64,000 bases of DNA from the NCBI RefSeq assembly GCF_018139625.1, contig NZ_JAGSOH010000029.1:1-64000 (forward strand). Reading direction: 5' to 3'. Origin of the DNA: Actinospica acidithermotolerans. Lineage in GTDB: Bacteria > Actinomycetota > Actinomycetes > Streptomycetales > Catenulisporaceae. Made by a program: the position numbers and the translations under genes. The notes beneath the pieces were generated by a model. It searched no databases and was not told the origin of the DNA. It was given only the letters and a program-made list of their open reading frames with translations. This document shows positions 28,624-37,122 of the stretch, one piece after another (position 1 is the first letter of the stretch; each line of letters starts with the position of its first letter).

Positions 28624-28650
28624 TGTCACATTCACGGGCCCGGCCCGGTC
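28624..28650 (+). promoter_or_regulatory. Candidate ECF41 promoter before the oxidoreductase gene
   Basis: TGTCACA (28624-28630), a 16-bp spacer and GGTC (28647-28650) match the published ECF41 target pattern TGTCACA-N16/17-CGTC at all but one base. It ends 39 bp before the oxidoreductase start, while sigJ itself has a different, housekeeping-like start region. Confidence 0.5.
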
Positions 28651-28689
28651 CCCCTCTCGTAGACACGCTCACGAGAGGACGAACAGAAC

Positions 28690-29757
28690 ATGGACAGGCA
28701 CATCGTGGTCATCGGTGCCGGCTACGCGGGCCTCGCCGCGGCGACCCGCGCGGGCCGCAAGCAGCGGGTGACGCTGATCGCTCCCGAGGACCGCTTCCTC
28801 AACCGCGTCCGCCAGCACGAGGTGGCGGCCGGCCACGCCGAGCACCGGCCAACGATCGCGCACGTGCTGCGGGGCCGGAACGTCACGCACGTCCAGGCGC
28901 GGGCCACCGAGCTGGACCTGGCCGGGCGCAAGGTGTTCACCGACGGCGGCCGCACGCCGATCAGCTACGACACACTCGTCTACGCGCTCGGCAGCCGCAC
29001 CGCGTTCCACTCCGTGCCCGGAGCCCGCGAGCACTCCTACCCGATGGAGCGGGCCGAGGAGCTGCGCGACCGGCTGCGGCGCCAGGACGACGCGGCGGTG
29101 GTCGTGGTCGGCGGCGGCGCGACCGGGATCGAGCTGGCCACCGAGCTCGCCGAGGCGTACCCGGAGCGGCGGGTGGCGATCGTGGACGCGGGCGAGGTCG
29201 GCGGCCGGTACTCGGCGAAGGGCCGCGCTCTCGTGCACGAGACGCTGGGGAGGCTCGGTGTCGAGGTGCACGAGCACACCGAGGTCACGGCCGTGGACGA
29301 CGAGGGCCTGACGACCGCGAGCGGCCGCATCGAGGCGGGGATCGTGGCGTGGACCGCGTCGCTCGAGGTCGGGCCGCTCGCGGCGCAGAGCGGGCTCGCG
29401 GTCAACGAGCAGGGCGAGGCGCTCGTGGACGAGTACCTGCGCTCGGTCTCGCACCCCGACGTGTACGTCGTGGGCGACGCGGCGGCCGTGACGCTGCCGG
29501 GGATCGGCCGGCTGCGCAAGGCGTGCGCGACGGCCCAGCCGATGGGCTGGTACGTCGGACGGGCGCTCGCGCGCGGCGGCGCGTCGAAGCCCTACACGTA
29601 CCGCTACGTGGTCCAGTGCATGAGCCTCGGCCGGAACTCCGGGATGGTGCAGGTGGTCGGCAAGGACGACGCGATGACCGGCCGCGTGTTCGGCGGCCGG
29701 ACCGGCAGGCTGATCAAGGCCGCGATCGTGCGGTACGTCGTGCTGGGGCTGCGATAG
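28690..29757 (+). CDS. FAD-dependent NAD(P)H dehydrogenase (NDH-2-like)
   Basis: A 355-residue two-dinucleotide-binding-domain flavoprotein. The FAD motif is IVVIGAGYAGLAAATRAG at residue 4, and the NAD(P) motif VVVVGGGATGIELATELAE is near residue 138. The FAD-ribityl motif is VYVVGDAAAV near 258. It lacks a C-terminal membrane helix, so membrane attachment is uncertain. ECF41 sigma factors are usually genetically linked to an oxidoreductase, epimerase or carboxymuconolactone decarboxylase, and this gene fills that slot. GAGAGGACG precedes the ATG. Confidence 0.85.
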   Translation: MDRHIVVIGAGYAGLAAATRAGRKQRVTLIAPEDRFLNRVRQHEVAAGHAEHRPTIAHVLRGRNVTHVQARATELDLAGRKVFTDGGRTPISYDTLVYALGSRTAFHSVPGAREHSYPMERAEELRDRLRRQDDAAVVVVGGGATGIELATELAEAYPERRVAIVDAGEVGGRYSAKGRALVHETLGRLGVEVHEHTEVTAVDDEGLTTASGRIEAGIVAWTASLEVGPLAAQSGLAVNEQGEALVDEYLRSVSHPDVYVVGDAAAVTLPGIGRLRKACATAQPMGWYVGRALARGGASKPYTYRYVVQCMSLGRNSGMVQVVGKDDAMTGRVFGGRTGRLIKAAIVRYVVLGLR

Positions 29758-29822
29758 CGCCGTGCGCCGGGGCCGAGGCAGGTCTCAGCGCTCGTTCAGG
29801 CGGTCGGGGCTAGAGTTCGGTT

Positions 29823-31373
29823 ATGAGCAGCGAAGGGTCCAGATCCGGGCGGTCCGGCCACCTCGTCCGCGGCGGCCTCGTCGGCCTGGTCGCGGGCGGT
29901 GCCGGCCTCGCGGTGGGCGAACTTGTGGCGGTGGTCACGGGCGAGGCGTCCTCGCCCGCGGTGGCGGTCGGCCAGTGGGCCATCGGCCACACGCCGACCT
30001 GGCTCGAGCAGTTCGCGATCCGCAACTTCGGCACCGGCGACAAGCGGATGCTGCTGATCGGCGTGTACGCGGTGCTGGCGCTGGCCTCGGCGGGCGCCGG
30101 AGTCCTGGCGCGCACCCGCCTGACGGCGGCGAGCTGGGTCGCCGCGTGCTTCGGGCTCGTCGGCATGCTCGCCGCGGCGACCCGGCCGAACGCCGGTCTC
30201 AGCTATCTGCTTCCCTCGCTGCTGGCCGGGGTCACGGCGGTGCTCGTGCTGCGCTGGCTGACGATCCTGGCCGCGGCGGACTCGGACGAGCGGGCCGGCC
30301 GCGAGGAGCGGCGCCGCTTCCTGCTGGGGATCCTCGGCACCGCGGCGGGCGCGCTGGTCGGCGGGTTCGGCGCGAAGGCCTGGATCGACAGCCGGTACGA
30401 CGCCGAGGCCGCGCGGTCCACGGTCGTGCTGCCGAAGCCGGAGACCGCCCTCGCCGAACCGCCCGCCTCGGTGCATCCGAACGTCTCCGGGCTCGGGCCG
30501 TTCTTCACGCCGAACTCGCAGTTCTACCGCGTGGACACGGCGCTCTCGATCCCGCAGGTGAATCCGGACACCTGGAAGCTGCGGATCCACGGCATGGTGA
30601 GCCGGCCGTTCGAGATCACCTTCGATGAGCTGCTCAAGTACGCGTTCGAAGAGCACGACATGACACTCACCTGCGTGTCCAACCCGGTAGGCGGCTCGTA
30701 CTGCGGCAACGCGCGCTGGCTCGGCACGCCGCTGGCGCCGCTGCTGCGCCGGGCCGGAGTGCAGTCGGGCGCGGACATGATCCTCTCGACGTCGACCGAC
30801 GGCATGACGATCGGCTCGCCGGTCGAGGCGACGCTGGACGGCCGCCAGGCGATGCTCGCGGTGGCGATGAACGGCGAGGTGCTGCCGGTCGAGCACGGCT
30901 TCCCGTGCAGGATGCTGATTCCGGGCCTGTACGGGTACGTGTCGGCGACGAAGTGGGTGACGGACCTCAACATCACCACGTTCGCCTCGTCGTCCGCGTA
31001 CTGGACGCAGAACGGCTGGTCTCCGCAGGGCCCGGTGAAGACGGCGTCGCGGATCGACGTGCCGAGCGACAACGGCACGGTCTCGGCGGGTACCGTCACG
31101 CTCGCGGGTACGGCGTGGGCCACGCACCGCGGCATCGCGGCGGTCGAGGTGCAGATCGACAAGGGCGCCTGGCAGGAGGCGTCGCTCGCGGCCTCCGACA
31201 CGCCGGACACCTGGCGCCAGTGGGTGTATCAGTGGCCGAACGCCGCGCGCGGCTCGCACACGGTCGCCGTGCGCGCGACCGACGGCACCGGGACCACGCA
31301 GACCTCCGTGGTCGCCGACCCGGTTCCGGACGGCGCGACGGGTTACCACACGATCACGGTCCAGGTGGCGTAG
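29823..31373 (+). CDS. Membrane-anchored molybdopterin-dependent oxidoreductase (sulfite oxidase family)
   Basis: A 516-residue protein. Residues 1-195 contain about five membrane helices (for example LVRGGLVGLVAGGAGLAVG and LLPSLLAGVTAVLVLRWL), the last following a basic RRRFLLG that looks like an internal twin-arginine-type signal. The SuoX-like molybdopterin domain (about 235-400) has MTLTCVSNPVGGSYCGNARW, whose first Cys should ligate Mo, and a C-terminal Ig-like dimerisation domain follows (VSAGTVTLAGTAWATHRG). The exoplasmic substrate is unknown; sulfite or S-/N-oxides are family possibilities. TAGAGT 6 bp before the ATG suggests a leaderless mRNA. Confidence 0.85.
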   Translation: MSSEGSRSGRSGHLVRGGLVGLVAGGAGLAVGELVAVVTGEASSPAVAVGQWAIGHTPTWLEQFAIRNFGTGDKRMLLIGVYAVLALASAGAGVLARTRLTAASWVAACFGLVGMLAAATRPNAGLSYLLPSLLAGVTAVLVLRWLTILAAADSDERAGREERRRFLLGILGTAAGALVGGFGAKAWIDSRYDAEAARSTVVLPKPETALAEPPASVHPNVSGLGPFFTPNSQFYRVDTALSIPQVNPDTWKLRIHGMVSRPFEITFDELLKYAFEEHDMTLTCVSNPVGGSYCGNARWLGTPLAPLLRRAGVQSGADMILSTSTDGMTIGSPVEATLDGRQAMLAVAMNGEVLPVEHGFPCRMLIPGLYGYVSATKWVTDLNITTFASSSAYWTQNGWSPQGPVKTASRIDVPSDNGTVSAGTVTLAGTAWATHRGIAAVEVQIDKGAWQEASLAASDTPDTWRQWVYQWPNAARGSHTVAVRATDGTGTTQTSVVADPVPDGATGYHTITVQVA

Positions 31374-31500
31374 TTCCGGCGTCAACGGCGTTCGGGCACG
31401 ATGCTCTTCGCGTGCTGCACGATGGCGTCCAAGTGGCGTAGTACCGGCGTCAACGGCGTTCGGGCACGATGCTCTTCGCGTGCTGCACGATGGCGTCCAG
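31365..31500. repeat. 68-bp tandem duplication at the Mut7-C gene end
   Basis: Copies at 31365-31432 and 31433-31500 differ at two bases. The right copy contains the last 16 codons and the TGA of the minus-strand Mut7-C gene (stop at 31450-31452); the left copy repeats them downstream and overlaps the final codons of the convergent oxidoreductase. Confidence 0.9.
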
Positions 31501-32187
31501 GTGGCCGGCGTGCGCCCCGCGCCAGTAGGCCTGACCGCACTCGGAGCACTCGGCGAAGGTCTCGTACGTGCGCTGGGTGCCGGAGGGCAGCCGGTCGCCC
31601 ATCTCCTCCTTGGAGATCTCGCGCAGCTCGCCGTTGCAGGAGGTGCAGCGCGTCCACGGCGCGAGCGGCGGCGCGAAGCGGGTGAGCACCTCATCGAGCT
31701 GCTGAGCCGGGCGGTTGCTGTAGATGTAGGCGCCCGCGAACAGCTCGCGGCGGTGCAGCAGGCCGCGGTCGCGCGAGAGCATGATGCGCTCCTCGGCCGC
31801 CGATTTCGCGGCGAGGGCCGCGTCACCGACGTCAGGGTTCTCATATGCCGTGTCCAGGCCGAGCAGCCGCATCCGCCGAGCGAGCGTGCCGAGGTGGATG
31901 TCGAGCAGGAAGCGCAGCGGCGCACCCGCGCCCGGTGCCGGCTGCGGCAGGCCGACGGCCTCGACCTCGAGGTACTCCCCCGCCGCCGGAACGTGCCCGG
32001 CGCTCACCGCGGCGCCGTCCACCCGCAGCGCGCCGACCTCGGTCAACGGCACGCCGAGCGACTCGACGACGTGGCCCAGCGTCGAAACGCCGTCGCAGCG
32101 AACCGTCGCCCCGGCCGTGCGCTGCGCGGGACCGACGAACAGGTGCAGGCGCGGGTCGAAGGCGACCTGGATCTCCACGGGCTCCAT
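31450..32187 (-). CDS. Mut7-C RNase-domain protein with N-terminal ubiquitin-like domain
   Basis: A 245-residue protein. Residues 1-85 form a ThiS/ubiquitin-like domain (Mut7-C ubiquitin), and the PIN-like Mut7-C RNase domain follows, beginning RFLLDIHLGTLARRMRLLGL with acidic residues in IMLSRDRGLL. It ends in a zinc ribbon with CTSCNGEL and CSECGQAYW. The combination is conserved in bacteria and is thought to be an RNA nuclease; no target is known. It is divergent from the HAD gene across 68 bp. Its 3' end is tandemly duplicated. Confidence 0.85.
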   Translation of the reverse strand: MEPVEIQVAFDPRLHLFVGPAQRTAGATVRCDGVSTLGHVVESLGVPLTEVGALRVDGAAVSAGHVPAAGEYLEVEAVGLPQPAPGAGAPLRFLLDIHLGTLARRMRLLGLDTAYENPDVGDAALAAKSAAEERIMLSRDRGLLHRRELFAGAYIYSNRPAQQLDEVLTRFAPPLAPWTRCTSCNGELREISKEEMGDRLPSGTQRTYETFAECSECGQAYWRGAHAGHLDAIVQHAKSIVPERR

Positions 32188-32255
32188 CCGACCAGCATGC
32201 CAGCGGCGCGCAGCCGCACGCCAACGGCTTTATCGCGCGTGAGATGATCGGGCCC

Positions 32256-33110
32256 ATGCTGCTGCCCCGCCTGATCGCCACGGACCTCGACGGCACGCTG
32301 CTCGACCACCGGAAGGAGCTCACGCCGCGCACGGTCGCGGCGGTGCGCGCGGTGATGGCCGCGGGGATCGGGTTCGTGCTGGTCACGGCGCGCCCGCCGC
32401 GGACCGTCGGGCACCTCGCCGAGCAGCTGGGCGGCCGGATCGCGGCGCTGTGCGGAAACGGCACGATACTCGCCGAGTTCGACACCTCCGCGGCCGCCTC
32501 CGATCAGGCGGCGTCGGCCGGCACCCTGACCTTCATCCGCTCCTTCGCCGCGTCCGACGCCGTGGCGATCGTGGAGCAGCTCAAGCCGGTGTTCCCGGAG
32601 GCCGGGTTCGCCATCGAGACCGGGCTCGACGTGTACTTCGAGACCGGGTTCGGCCTCGGCTCGGTCACCGACGAACGCAGGGTCCTGACGGACAGCCTGG
32701 CCGCGATAGCCCCGCAGATGCGCAGCATCATCAAGATCCTGGCCAGATCCGGGCAGCGCACCGCCGACGACATGGTCGCCCTCGCCGCCGAGAAGCTCAC
32801 CGTCCAGGCCGAGGTCAGCCACTCGGGCGGGGCCGGCCTGCTGGAGATCGCCCCGCTCGGCGCCTCGAAGGCGAGCGCGCTGGCCTGGCTGTGCGAGAGG
32901 CGCGGCATCGACGCCGCCGACGTCGCCGCGTTCGGCGACATGCCCAACGACCTCCCGATGCTGCGCTGGGCCGGCCGCGGCTACGCCGTGGCCAACGCGC
33001 ACGACGAGGTCCTGGCCGCCGCCGACCACGTGGTCGGCCACCACGCCGAGGACGGCGTCGCCCTCGCGCTCGAGATGCTGCTCGACGGGGTATCGAAGAC
33101 CTCTGCTTAA
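32256..33110 (+). CDS. HAD-superfamily Cof-type phosphatase
   Basis: A 284-residue haloacid dehalogenase-family phosphatase of the Cof/SupH type: the nucleophile motif is LIATDLDGTLLDHRKEL, motif II is FVLVTARPPRTV, and motif IV is VAAFGDMPNDLPMLRWAG. A C2-type cap sits in the middle. Such enzymes dephosphorylate sugar phosphates or nucleotides, here unassigned. The ATG at 32256 follows GATGAT by 7 bp, again compatible with leaderless expression; an in-frame ATG 12 nt earlier is possible. Confidence 0.85.
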   Translation: MLLPRLIATDLDGTLLDHRKELTPRTVAAVRAVMAAGIGFVLVTARPPRTVGHLAEQLGGRIAALCGNGTILAEFDTSAAASDQAASAGTLTFIRSFAASDAVAIVEQLKPVFPEAGFAIETGLDVYFETGFGLGSVTDERRVLTDSLAAIAPQMRSIIKILARSGQRTADDMVALAAEKLTVQAEVSHSGGAGLLEIAPLGASKASALAWLCERRGIDAADVAAFGDMPNDLPMLRWAGRGYAVANAHDEVLAAADHVVGHHAEDGVALALEMLLDGVSKTSA

Positions 33111-33261
33111 ACCCGCGGCTCCGTCAAGCGGCGCGGACGGAGATTTTGCGATGGAAACGCCTTTCTTAGGCCGCTTTCAAGCTTGTTTCATGCGGCGCGG
33201 CAGGATGCGTACTTAAGTGGGCACCGGTCCCCGCGCGCGCCCCGGCGCCGACCGGAGACCA

Positions 33262-33309
33262 CCCCCTCCGCCGCCGGGAGCGGCGGCCCCGGCGGCGGAG
33301 GCGGAGGGG
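33262..33309. terminator. Large GC-rich inverted repeat after the HAD gene
   Basis: CCCCTCCGCCGCCGGG and its near complement (CCCGGCGGCGG, AGGCGGAGGGG) form a long imperfect stem. It lies in the 346-bp gene-free stretch 33111-33456, whose left part holds only an AT-richer patch with TTTCTTAGGCC and no ORF. It could end transcription from the HAD gene. Confidence 0.4.
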
Positions 33310-33385
33310 CGCGGGCGGGCGACGTGGTGATCGCCGCCCCGGGAGAGGTCCGCGTAATCCCGTTGATGGCACCCCGGCCGGATGC

Positions 33386-33443
33386 TTGACTGGGTAGCCA
33401 CGGTGCCCTACTGTGACCTCGAAAAGTAAGGAAACTTTCCTTA
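33386..33443 (+). promoter_or_regulatory. Promoter and ROK-type operator of the aminosugar operon
   Basis: A good sigma-70-type promoter, TTGACT (33386-33391), 17-bp spacer and TACTGT (33409-33414), is followed just past the expected start point by TAAGGAAACTTTCCTTA (33427-33443). That is a perfect 17-bp palindrome with 8-bp arms around a central C. It closely resembles the operator motif I recall for the ROK repressor CsnR of Streptomyces lividans (AGGAAACTTTCCT-like). Its position favours roadblock repression, probably autoregulation by the ROK gene that starts at 33457. Confidence 0.75.
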
Positions 33444-33456
33444 TTAGAGAGGTGCG

Positions 33457-34665
33457 ATGGACCAGGTCCCCGGAACCCCGAGCCTGCTGCGCGCGATCAA
33501 CGATAGGACCGCGCTGCAACTGCTCAGCGAGCAGGGTCCGCTCACCCGAGCCCGGCTCGGCGCGCTGACCGGGCTGTCCAAGCCGACCGCCACCCAGCTG
33601 ATGGACCGCCTCGAGGCGGCCGGCCTGGTGGAGGCGCTGCCCGGGGAGGGGCGCACCGCGCGACTGTACCGGGTGCGGCCGGGCGCCGCCTACGTGGCGG
33701 GGATCGACGTGACGCCGGCCCGGCTGCGGGTGCGGCTGTGCGATCTGACCGGCGAGATCATCGCCGAGACCTCGCTCGCCACGCCGCGCCGCGAGGTGAA
33801 GGACGCGGTGGACCGGGTCCGCGAGGCGCTCACCGAGGCGTGTGCCGCGGCCGGGATCACCGTGCCGCAGCTCAACCGCGTCGTCATCGGGCTCGGCGGC
33901 GCGCCGGATCCGCAGACCGGCCGGATCCGGTACGCCCCGCACCTACCCGGCTGGCACGACCCGAACCTCCCGGCCCGGCTGCGCTCGGAGCTGACCGGGC
34001 AGAACGAGCCGGATCCGGCCGTGGACGTGGAGAACGACGTCAACCTGGCCGCGATCGCCGAGCAGTCCCTCGGCGTGACCCGCAAGGGCGCGCCGCTGGA
34101 GTGCCGCGACTTCGCGGTGCTGTGGATCGGCGACGGCATCGGCGCGGCGATCGTGATCGACGGCCGGCTGCACCGCGGCTACACCGGCGGCGCGGGCGAG
34201 CTCGGCTACATGCCGGTCTCCGGCCAGCCGCTGACGCGCAACATCCGGCGCAACGTCAACGGCGGCTTCCAGTCCATCGGCGGCGCGCCGGCGGTGCTGA
34301 AGCTGGCGCGCTCCAAGGGGTTCTCCGGCTCGGACGCGGCCACCGCGGTGCGCCGCGCGGCCGAGGCCGGACCGCTCGGCACGCCGCTGCTGCAGGAGCT
34401 CGCCGAGCGGTTGGCCGTGGGCCTCGCGCCGCTGGTCGCGGTGATCGACCCGGAGCTGATCGTGCTGACCGGCGCGATGCTGCAGGCCGGCGGCGAGCCG
34501 CTGCGCGAGCTGATGACCGCCGCGCTGCACGACATCGTCATCCCGCGCCCCAAGCTCGTGCTCTCCGAACTCGCGGAGGCACCCGTGCTCGCGGGCGCGA
34601 TCGAGTCGGCGCTCGCGCAGACGAAGCAGGAACTCTTCGACAACACCCGCAGAGGAAACAGATGA
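33457..34665 (+). CDS. ROK-family transcriptional repressor (CsnR-like)
   Basis: A 402-residue repressor with an N-terminal MarR-like winged helix (LLSEQGPLTRARLGALTGLS, then KPTATQLMDRLEAAGLV) and a ROK sugar-kinase-fold effector domain (VAGIDVTPARLRVRLCDLTG, VENDVNLAAIAE, GGAGELGYMPV). The ROK zinc motif CxCGxxGCxE is absent: after GELGYMPV no Cys cluster follows. GAGAGGTGCG precedes the ATG. It is the first gene of an operon with GH4 and kinase genes, and a perfect palindrome overlaps its 5' leader. By analogy with the csnR-K operon it may sense aminosugar breakdown products. Confidence 0.85.
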   Translation: MDQVPGTPSLLRAINDRTALQLLSEQGPLTRARLGALTGLSKPTATQLMDRLEAAGLVEALPGEGRTARLYRVRPGAAYVAGIDVTPARLRVRLCDLTGEIIAETSLATPRREVKDAVDRVREALTEACAAAGITVPQLNRVVIGLGGAPDPQTGRIRYAPHLPGWHDPNLPARLRSELTGQNEPDPAVDVENDVNLAAIAEQSLGVTRKGAPLECRDFAVLWIGDGIGAAIVIDGRLHRGYTGGAGELGYMPVSGQPLTRNIRRNVNGGFQSIGGAPAVLKLARSKGFSGSDAATAVRRAAEAGPLGTPLLQELAERLAVGLAPLVAVIDPELIVLTGAMLQAGGEPLRELMTAALHDIVIPRPKLVLSELAEAPVLAGAIESALAQTKQELFDNTRRGNR

Positions 34666-35954
34666 AGCTGGCCATCATCGGAGGCGGCTCGACGTACACG
34701 CCCGAACTCGTCGACGGGTTCGCGCGGCTGCGCGACCAGCTGCCGGTCGAGCAGCTCGCCCTGGTCGATCCGGACCAGGAGCGGCTGGACGCGGTGGGCG
34801 CGATATCCCGCCGCATCCTCGCCAAGCAGGGGCATCCCGGCGAGGTGCTGGCCACCTCGGACGTGGCCGCCGGAATCGAGGGCGCGGACGCCGTGCTCTT
34901 CCAGCTGCGCGTCGGCGGGCAGGCCGCGCGCAACGTGGACGAGACGCTGCCGCTCGACTTCTGCTGCCTGGGCCAGGAGACCACCGGCGCGGGCGGCCTG
35001 GCCAAGGCGATGCGCACCGTCCCGGTCGTGCTGGAGCTGGCCGAGCAGGTGCGCAAGCACGCGCCGAACGCGCGGATCGTGGACTTCACCAACCCGGTCG
35101 GCATCGTCACCCGCGCGCTGCTGGACGCGGGCCACGACGCGGTCGGGCTGTGCAACGTGGCGATCGGCTTCCAGCGCCGCTTCGCCGCCGCGGCCGGAGT
35201 GGCACCCGAGCAGGTGGCGCTGGACCACGTCGGCCTCAACCACCTGACGTGGATCCGCGGCGTGCGGATCGGCGGCGAGGAGCGGCTCGACGAGATCATC
35301 GCCGAGCAGGGCGCCGAGATCGCCGGGAACCTGCACCTGCCGGCCCGGATCCTCACCGATCTGCACGCGATCCCCTCGTACTACCTGCGCTACTTCTACG
35401 AGCACGACGCCGTGGTGCAGGAGCTCAAGACCTCCGAGTCGCGGGCCGAGAAGGTCGCGGCGATGGAGCGCCGGCTCATCGAGATGTACAACGATCCGTC
35501 GGTGGACGAGAAGCCGCAGCTGCTCGCCGAGCGCGGCGGCGCGTTCTACTCCGAGGCGGCCGTCGAGCTCATCGCATCGCTGACGGGTCCGGCGGGCACC
35601 GCGGAAGGCGGGCAGCACACGGCGGAGCCGGACGTGCGCGTCGTGAACCTGCGCAACAACGGCACGCTGCCGTTCCTGTCCGACGAGACGGTGATCGAGG
35701 TGTCCGCCGAGGTCGGCCCGAGCGGCATCAAGGCCCTGCCGCAGGCGCCGCTGCCGGCGCACATGCGGGGCCTGATCGCGCACGTGAGCGCGTACGAGGA
35801 GCTGGCCCTGGACGCCGCGATCCACGGCGGCCGGGACCGAGTCGTGCAGGCGCTGCTGGCGCACCCCCTGATCGGCCAGTACGACCTGGCCAACCGCCTG
35901 GGCGACGCGCTGATCGCCGCGAACGAGAAGTTCCTGCCGTGGGCAGCGCGTTGA
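34662..35954 (+). CDS. GH4 NAD-dependent 6-phospho-beta-glucosidase-like glycosidase
   Basis: A 430-residue family 4 glycosidase, a redox-mechanism enzyme needing NAD and a divalent metal. It has the dinucleotide motif KLAIIGGGSTYTPELVDGF, then LFQLRVGGQAAR, FTNPVGIVT, the metal-site Cys in GLCNVAIGFQRR and the partner His in VGLNHLTWIRG. These match the 6-phospho-beta-glucosidase (LicH/ChbF-like) branch. The ATG overlaps the ROK stop by 4 nt. With the kinase downstream it suggests phosphorylation then hydrolysis of a beta-linked disaccharide such as chitobiose or cellobiose. Confidence 0.88.
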   Translation: MKLAIIGGGSTYTPELVDGFARLRDQLPVEQLALVDPDQERLDAVGAISRRILAKQGHPGEVLATSDVAAGIEGADAVLFQLRVGGQAARNVDETLPLDFCCLGQETTGAGGLAKAMRTVPVVLELAEQVRKHAPNARIVDFTNPVGIVTRALLDAGHDAVGLCNVAIGFQRRFAAAAGVAPEQVALDHVGLNHLTWIRGVRIGGEERLDEIIAEQGAEIAGNLHLPARILTDLHAIPSYYLRYFYEHDAVVQELKTSESRAEKVAAMERRLIEMYNDPSVDEKPQLLAERGGAFYSEAAVELIASLTGPAGTAEGGQHTAEPDVRVVNLRNNGTLPFLSDETVIEVSAEVGPSGIKALPQAPLPAHMRGLIAHVSAYEELALDAAIHGGRDRVVQALLAHPLIGQYDLANRLGDALIAANEKFLPWAAR

Positions 35955-36943
35955 GCACCGCGCCCGCCGTCGCCGACCGGAGCGCGGCCGGGCGTTACCC
36001 CGGCCTGGTGCTCGCGGTGGACGGCGGCAACAGCAAGACCGACATCGCGCTCGCCACCGCGGACGGCGAGGTGCTGGCGCACGCGCGGTCAGGTCCGTTC
36101 ATCCCGCAGACCATCGGCGTCGACCCGGCGATCGACACCGTCGCCAAGGCGATCGGCGAGATCCGCACGCAACTCGGGCTCCCGGACGACGAACCGCTCG
36201 CGCAGCATCTGTCGGCGTTCGTCGCCGGAGCCGACCTCCCGCAGGAGGAGGCGGCCCTGACGGCGGCGTTCGCGCGACGCGGCTGGGCCGAGACCCTCGA
36301 GGTCGGCAACGACACGTTCGCGCTGCTGCGGGCCGGCGCCTCGCATCCCTGGGGCGTCGCGGTCGTCTGCGGCGCCGGAACGAACTGCGCGGGCATCGGC
36401 CCCGACGGACGGCGCGTGCGCTATCCGGCGATCGGCATCCTGACCGGCGACTGGGGCGGCGGCCACGCACTCGGGCAGCGTGCGATGTACGCGGCCGTGC
36501 GCGGCGAGGACGGGCGCGGCGATCCGACGGCGCTCACCGCGGCCGTCGCGGAGCACTTCGGCACCGACACGGCCATCGACGCGGCGCTCAGCTTCCACGT
36601 CGGCACCTTCGCGGAAAGCCGGATCCATGAACTCTCGCCGCTGCTGCTGCGCGTCGCGGCGGCGGGTGACGCGGTCGCCCTCGGCTACGTCGACAGGCAG
36701 GCGCACGAGGTCGTCGTTTGGGCGCGCACCACGTTGAACCGGCTCGACCTGCTCGATCGCGAGACGGAGGTCGTCCTCGGCGGCGGCGTCCTGCGCGCGA
36801 ATGTACCGGTGCTGATGGACCGGATCGCCGCGCTCGCCGCGGCCCGGATCCCGGCGGCCCGCCTCGTCGTACCGGCCCGGAGGCCCGTGCACGGCGCGGT
36901 GCTGCTCGGCCTCGACCGGCTGGGGCTCACTCCCTCGGGCTGA
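35939..36943 (+). CDS. BadF/BadG-type N-acetylglucosamine kinase-like protein
   Basis: A 334-residue sugar-kinase-fold protein of the BadF/BadG/BcrA/BcrD ATPase family, to which GlcNAc kinases belong. It has the phosphate-1 motif LAVDGGNSKTDIALATADG, the middle VVCGAGTNCAGIGPDGR and the C-terminal EVVLGGGVLRANVPVL. The GTG at 35939 lies inside the end of the GH4 gene (16-nt overlap); a TTG at 35951 is the alternative. It would phosphorylate the free aminosugar or the disaccharide used by the GH4 enzyme. Confidence 0.8.
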   Translation: MGSALSTAPAVADRSAAGRYPGLVLAVDGGNSKTDIALATADGEVLAHARSGPFIPQTIGVDPAIDTVAKAIGEIRTQLGLPDDEPLAQHLSAFVAGADLPQEEAALTAAFARRGWAETLEVGNDTFALLRAGASHPWGVAVVCGAGTNCAGIGPDGRRVRYPAIGILTGDWGGGHALGQRAMYAAVRGEDGRGDPTALTAAVAEHFGTDTAIDAALSFHVGTFAESRIHELSPLLLRVAAAGDAVALGYVDRQAHEVVVWARTTLNRLDLLDRETEVVLGGGVLRANVPVLMDRIAALAAARIPAARLVVPARRPVHGAVLLGLDRLGLTPSG

Positions 36944-37035
36944 GCCCGCGGGAGCCTCGCCGGGCCCGCCGGCCGGCGGCCGAACCGCCCCGCACCGGCG
37001 TTGCCCACCCGTTATTAATCCTTTGCCCGGGAGCA

Positions 37036-37071
37036 TTGCACTCCCTCGCACCGGGCAGTTAACTTTACTTA
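37036..37071 (+). promoter_or_regulatory. Promoter with degenerate ROK operator before the ABC transporter
   Basis: TTGCAC (37036-37041), a 17-bp spacer and TTAACT (37059-37064) form a plausible promoter. GTTAACTTTACTTA (37058-37071) overlaps the -10 and matches GGAAACTTTCCTTA, the right part of the strong operator at 33427-33443, at 11 of 14 bases. It implies the transporter operon is co-regulated with the ROK operon. Confidence 0.5.
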
Positions 37072-37122
37072 CCTTTCTGGCACGTGGTCCGATCCCCCCT
37101 TTTCACTCGTGAGGTTTCCAGG

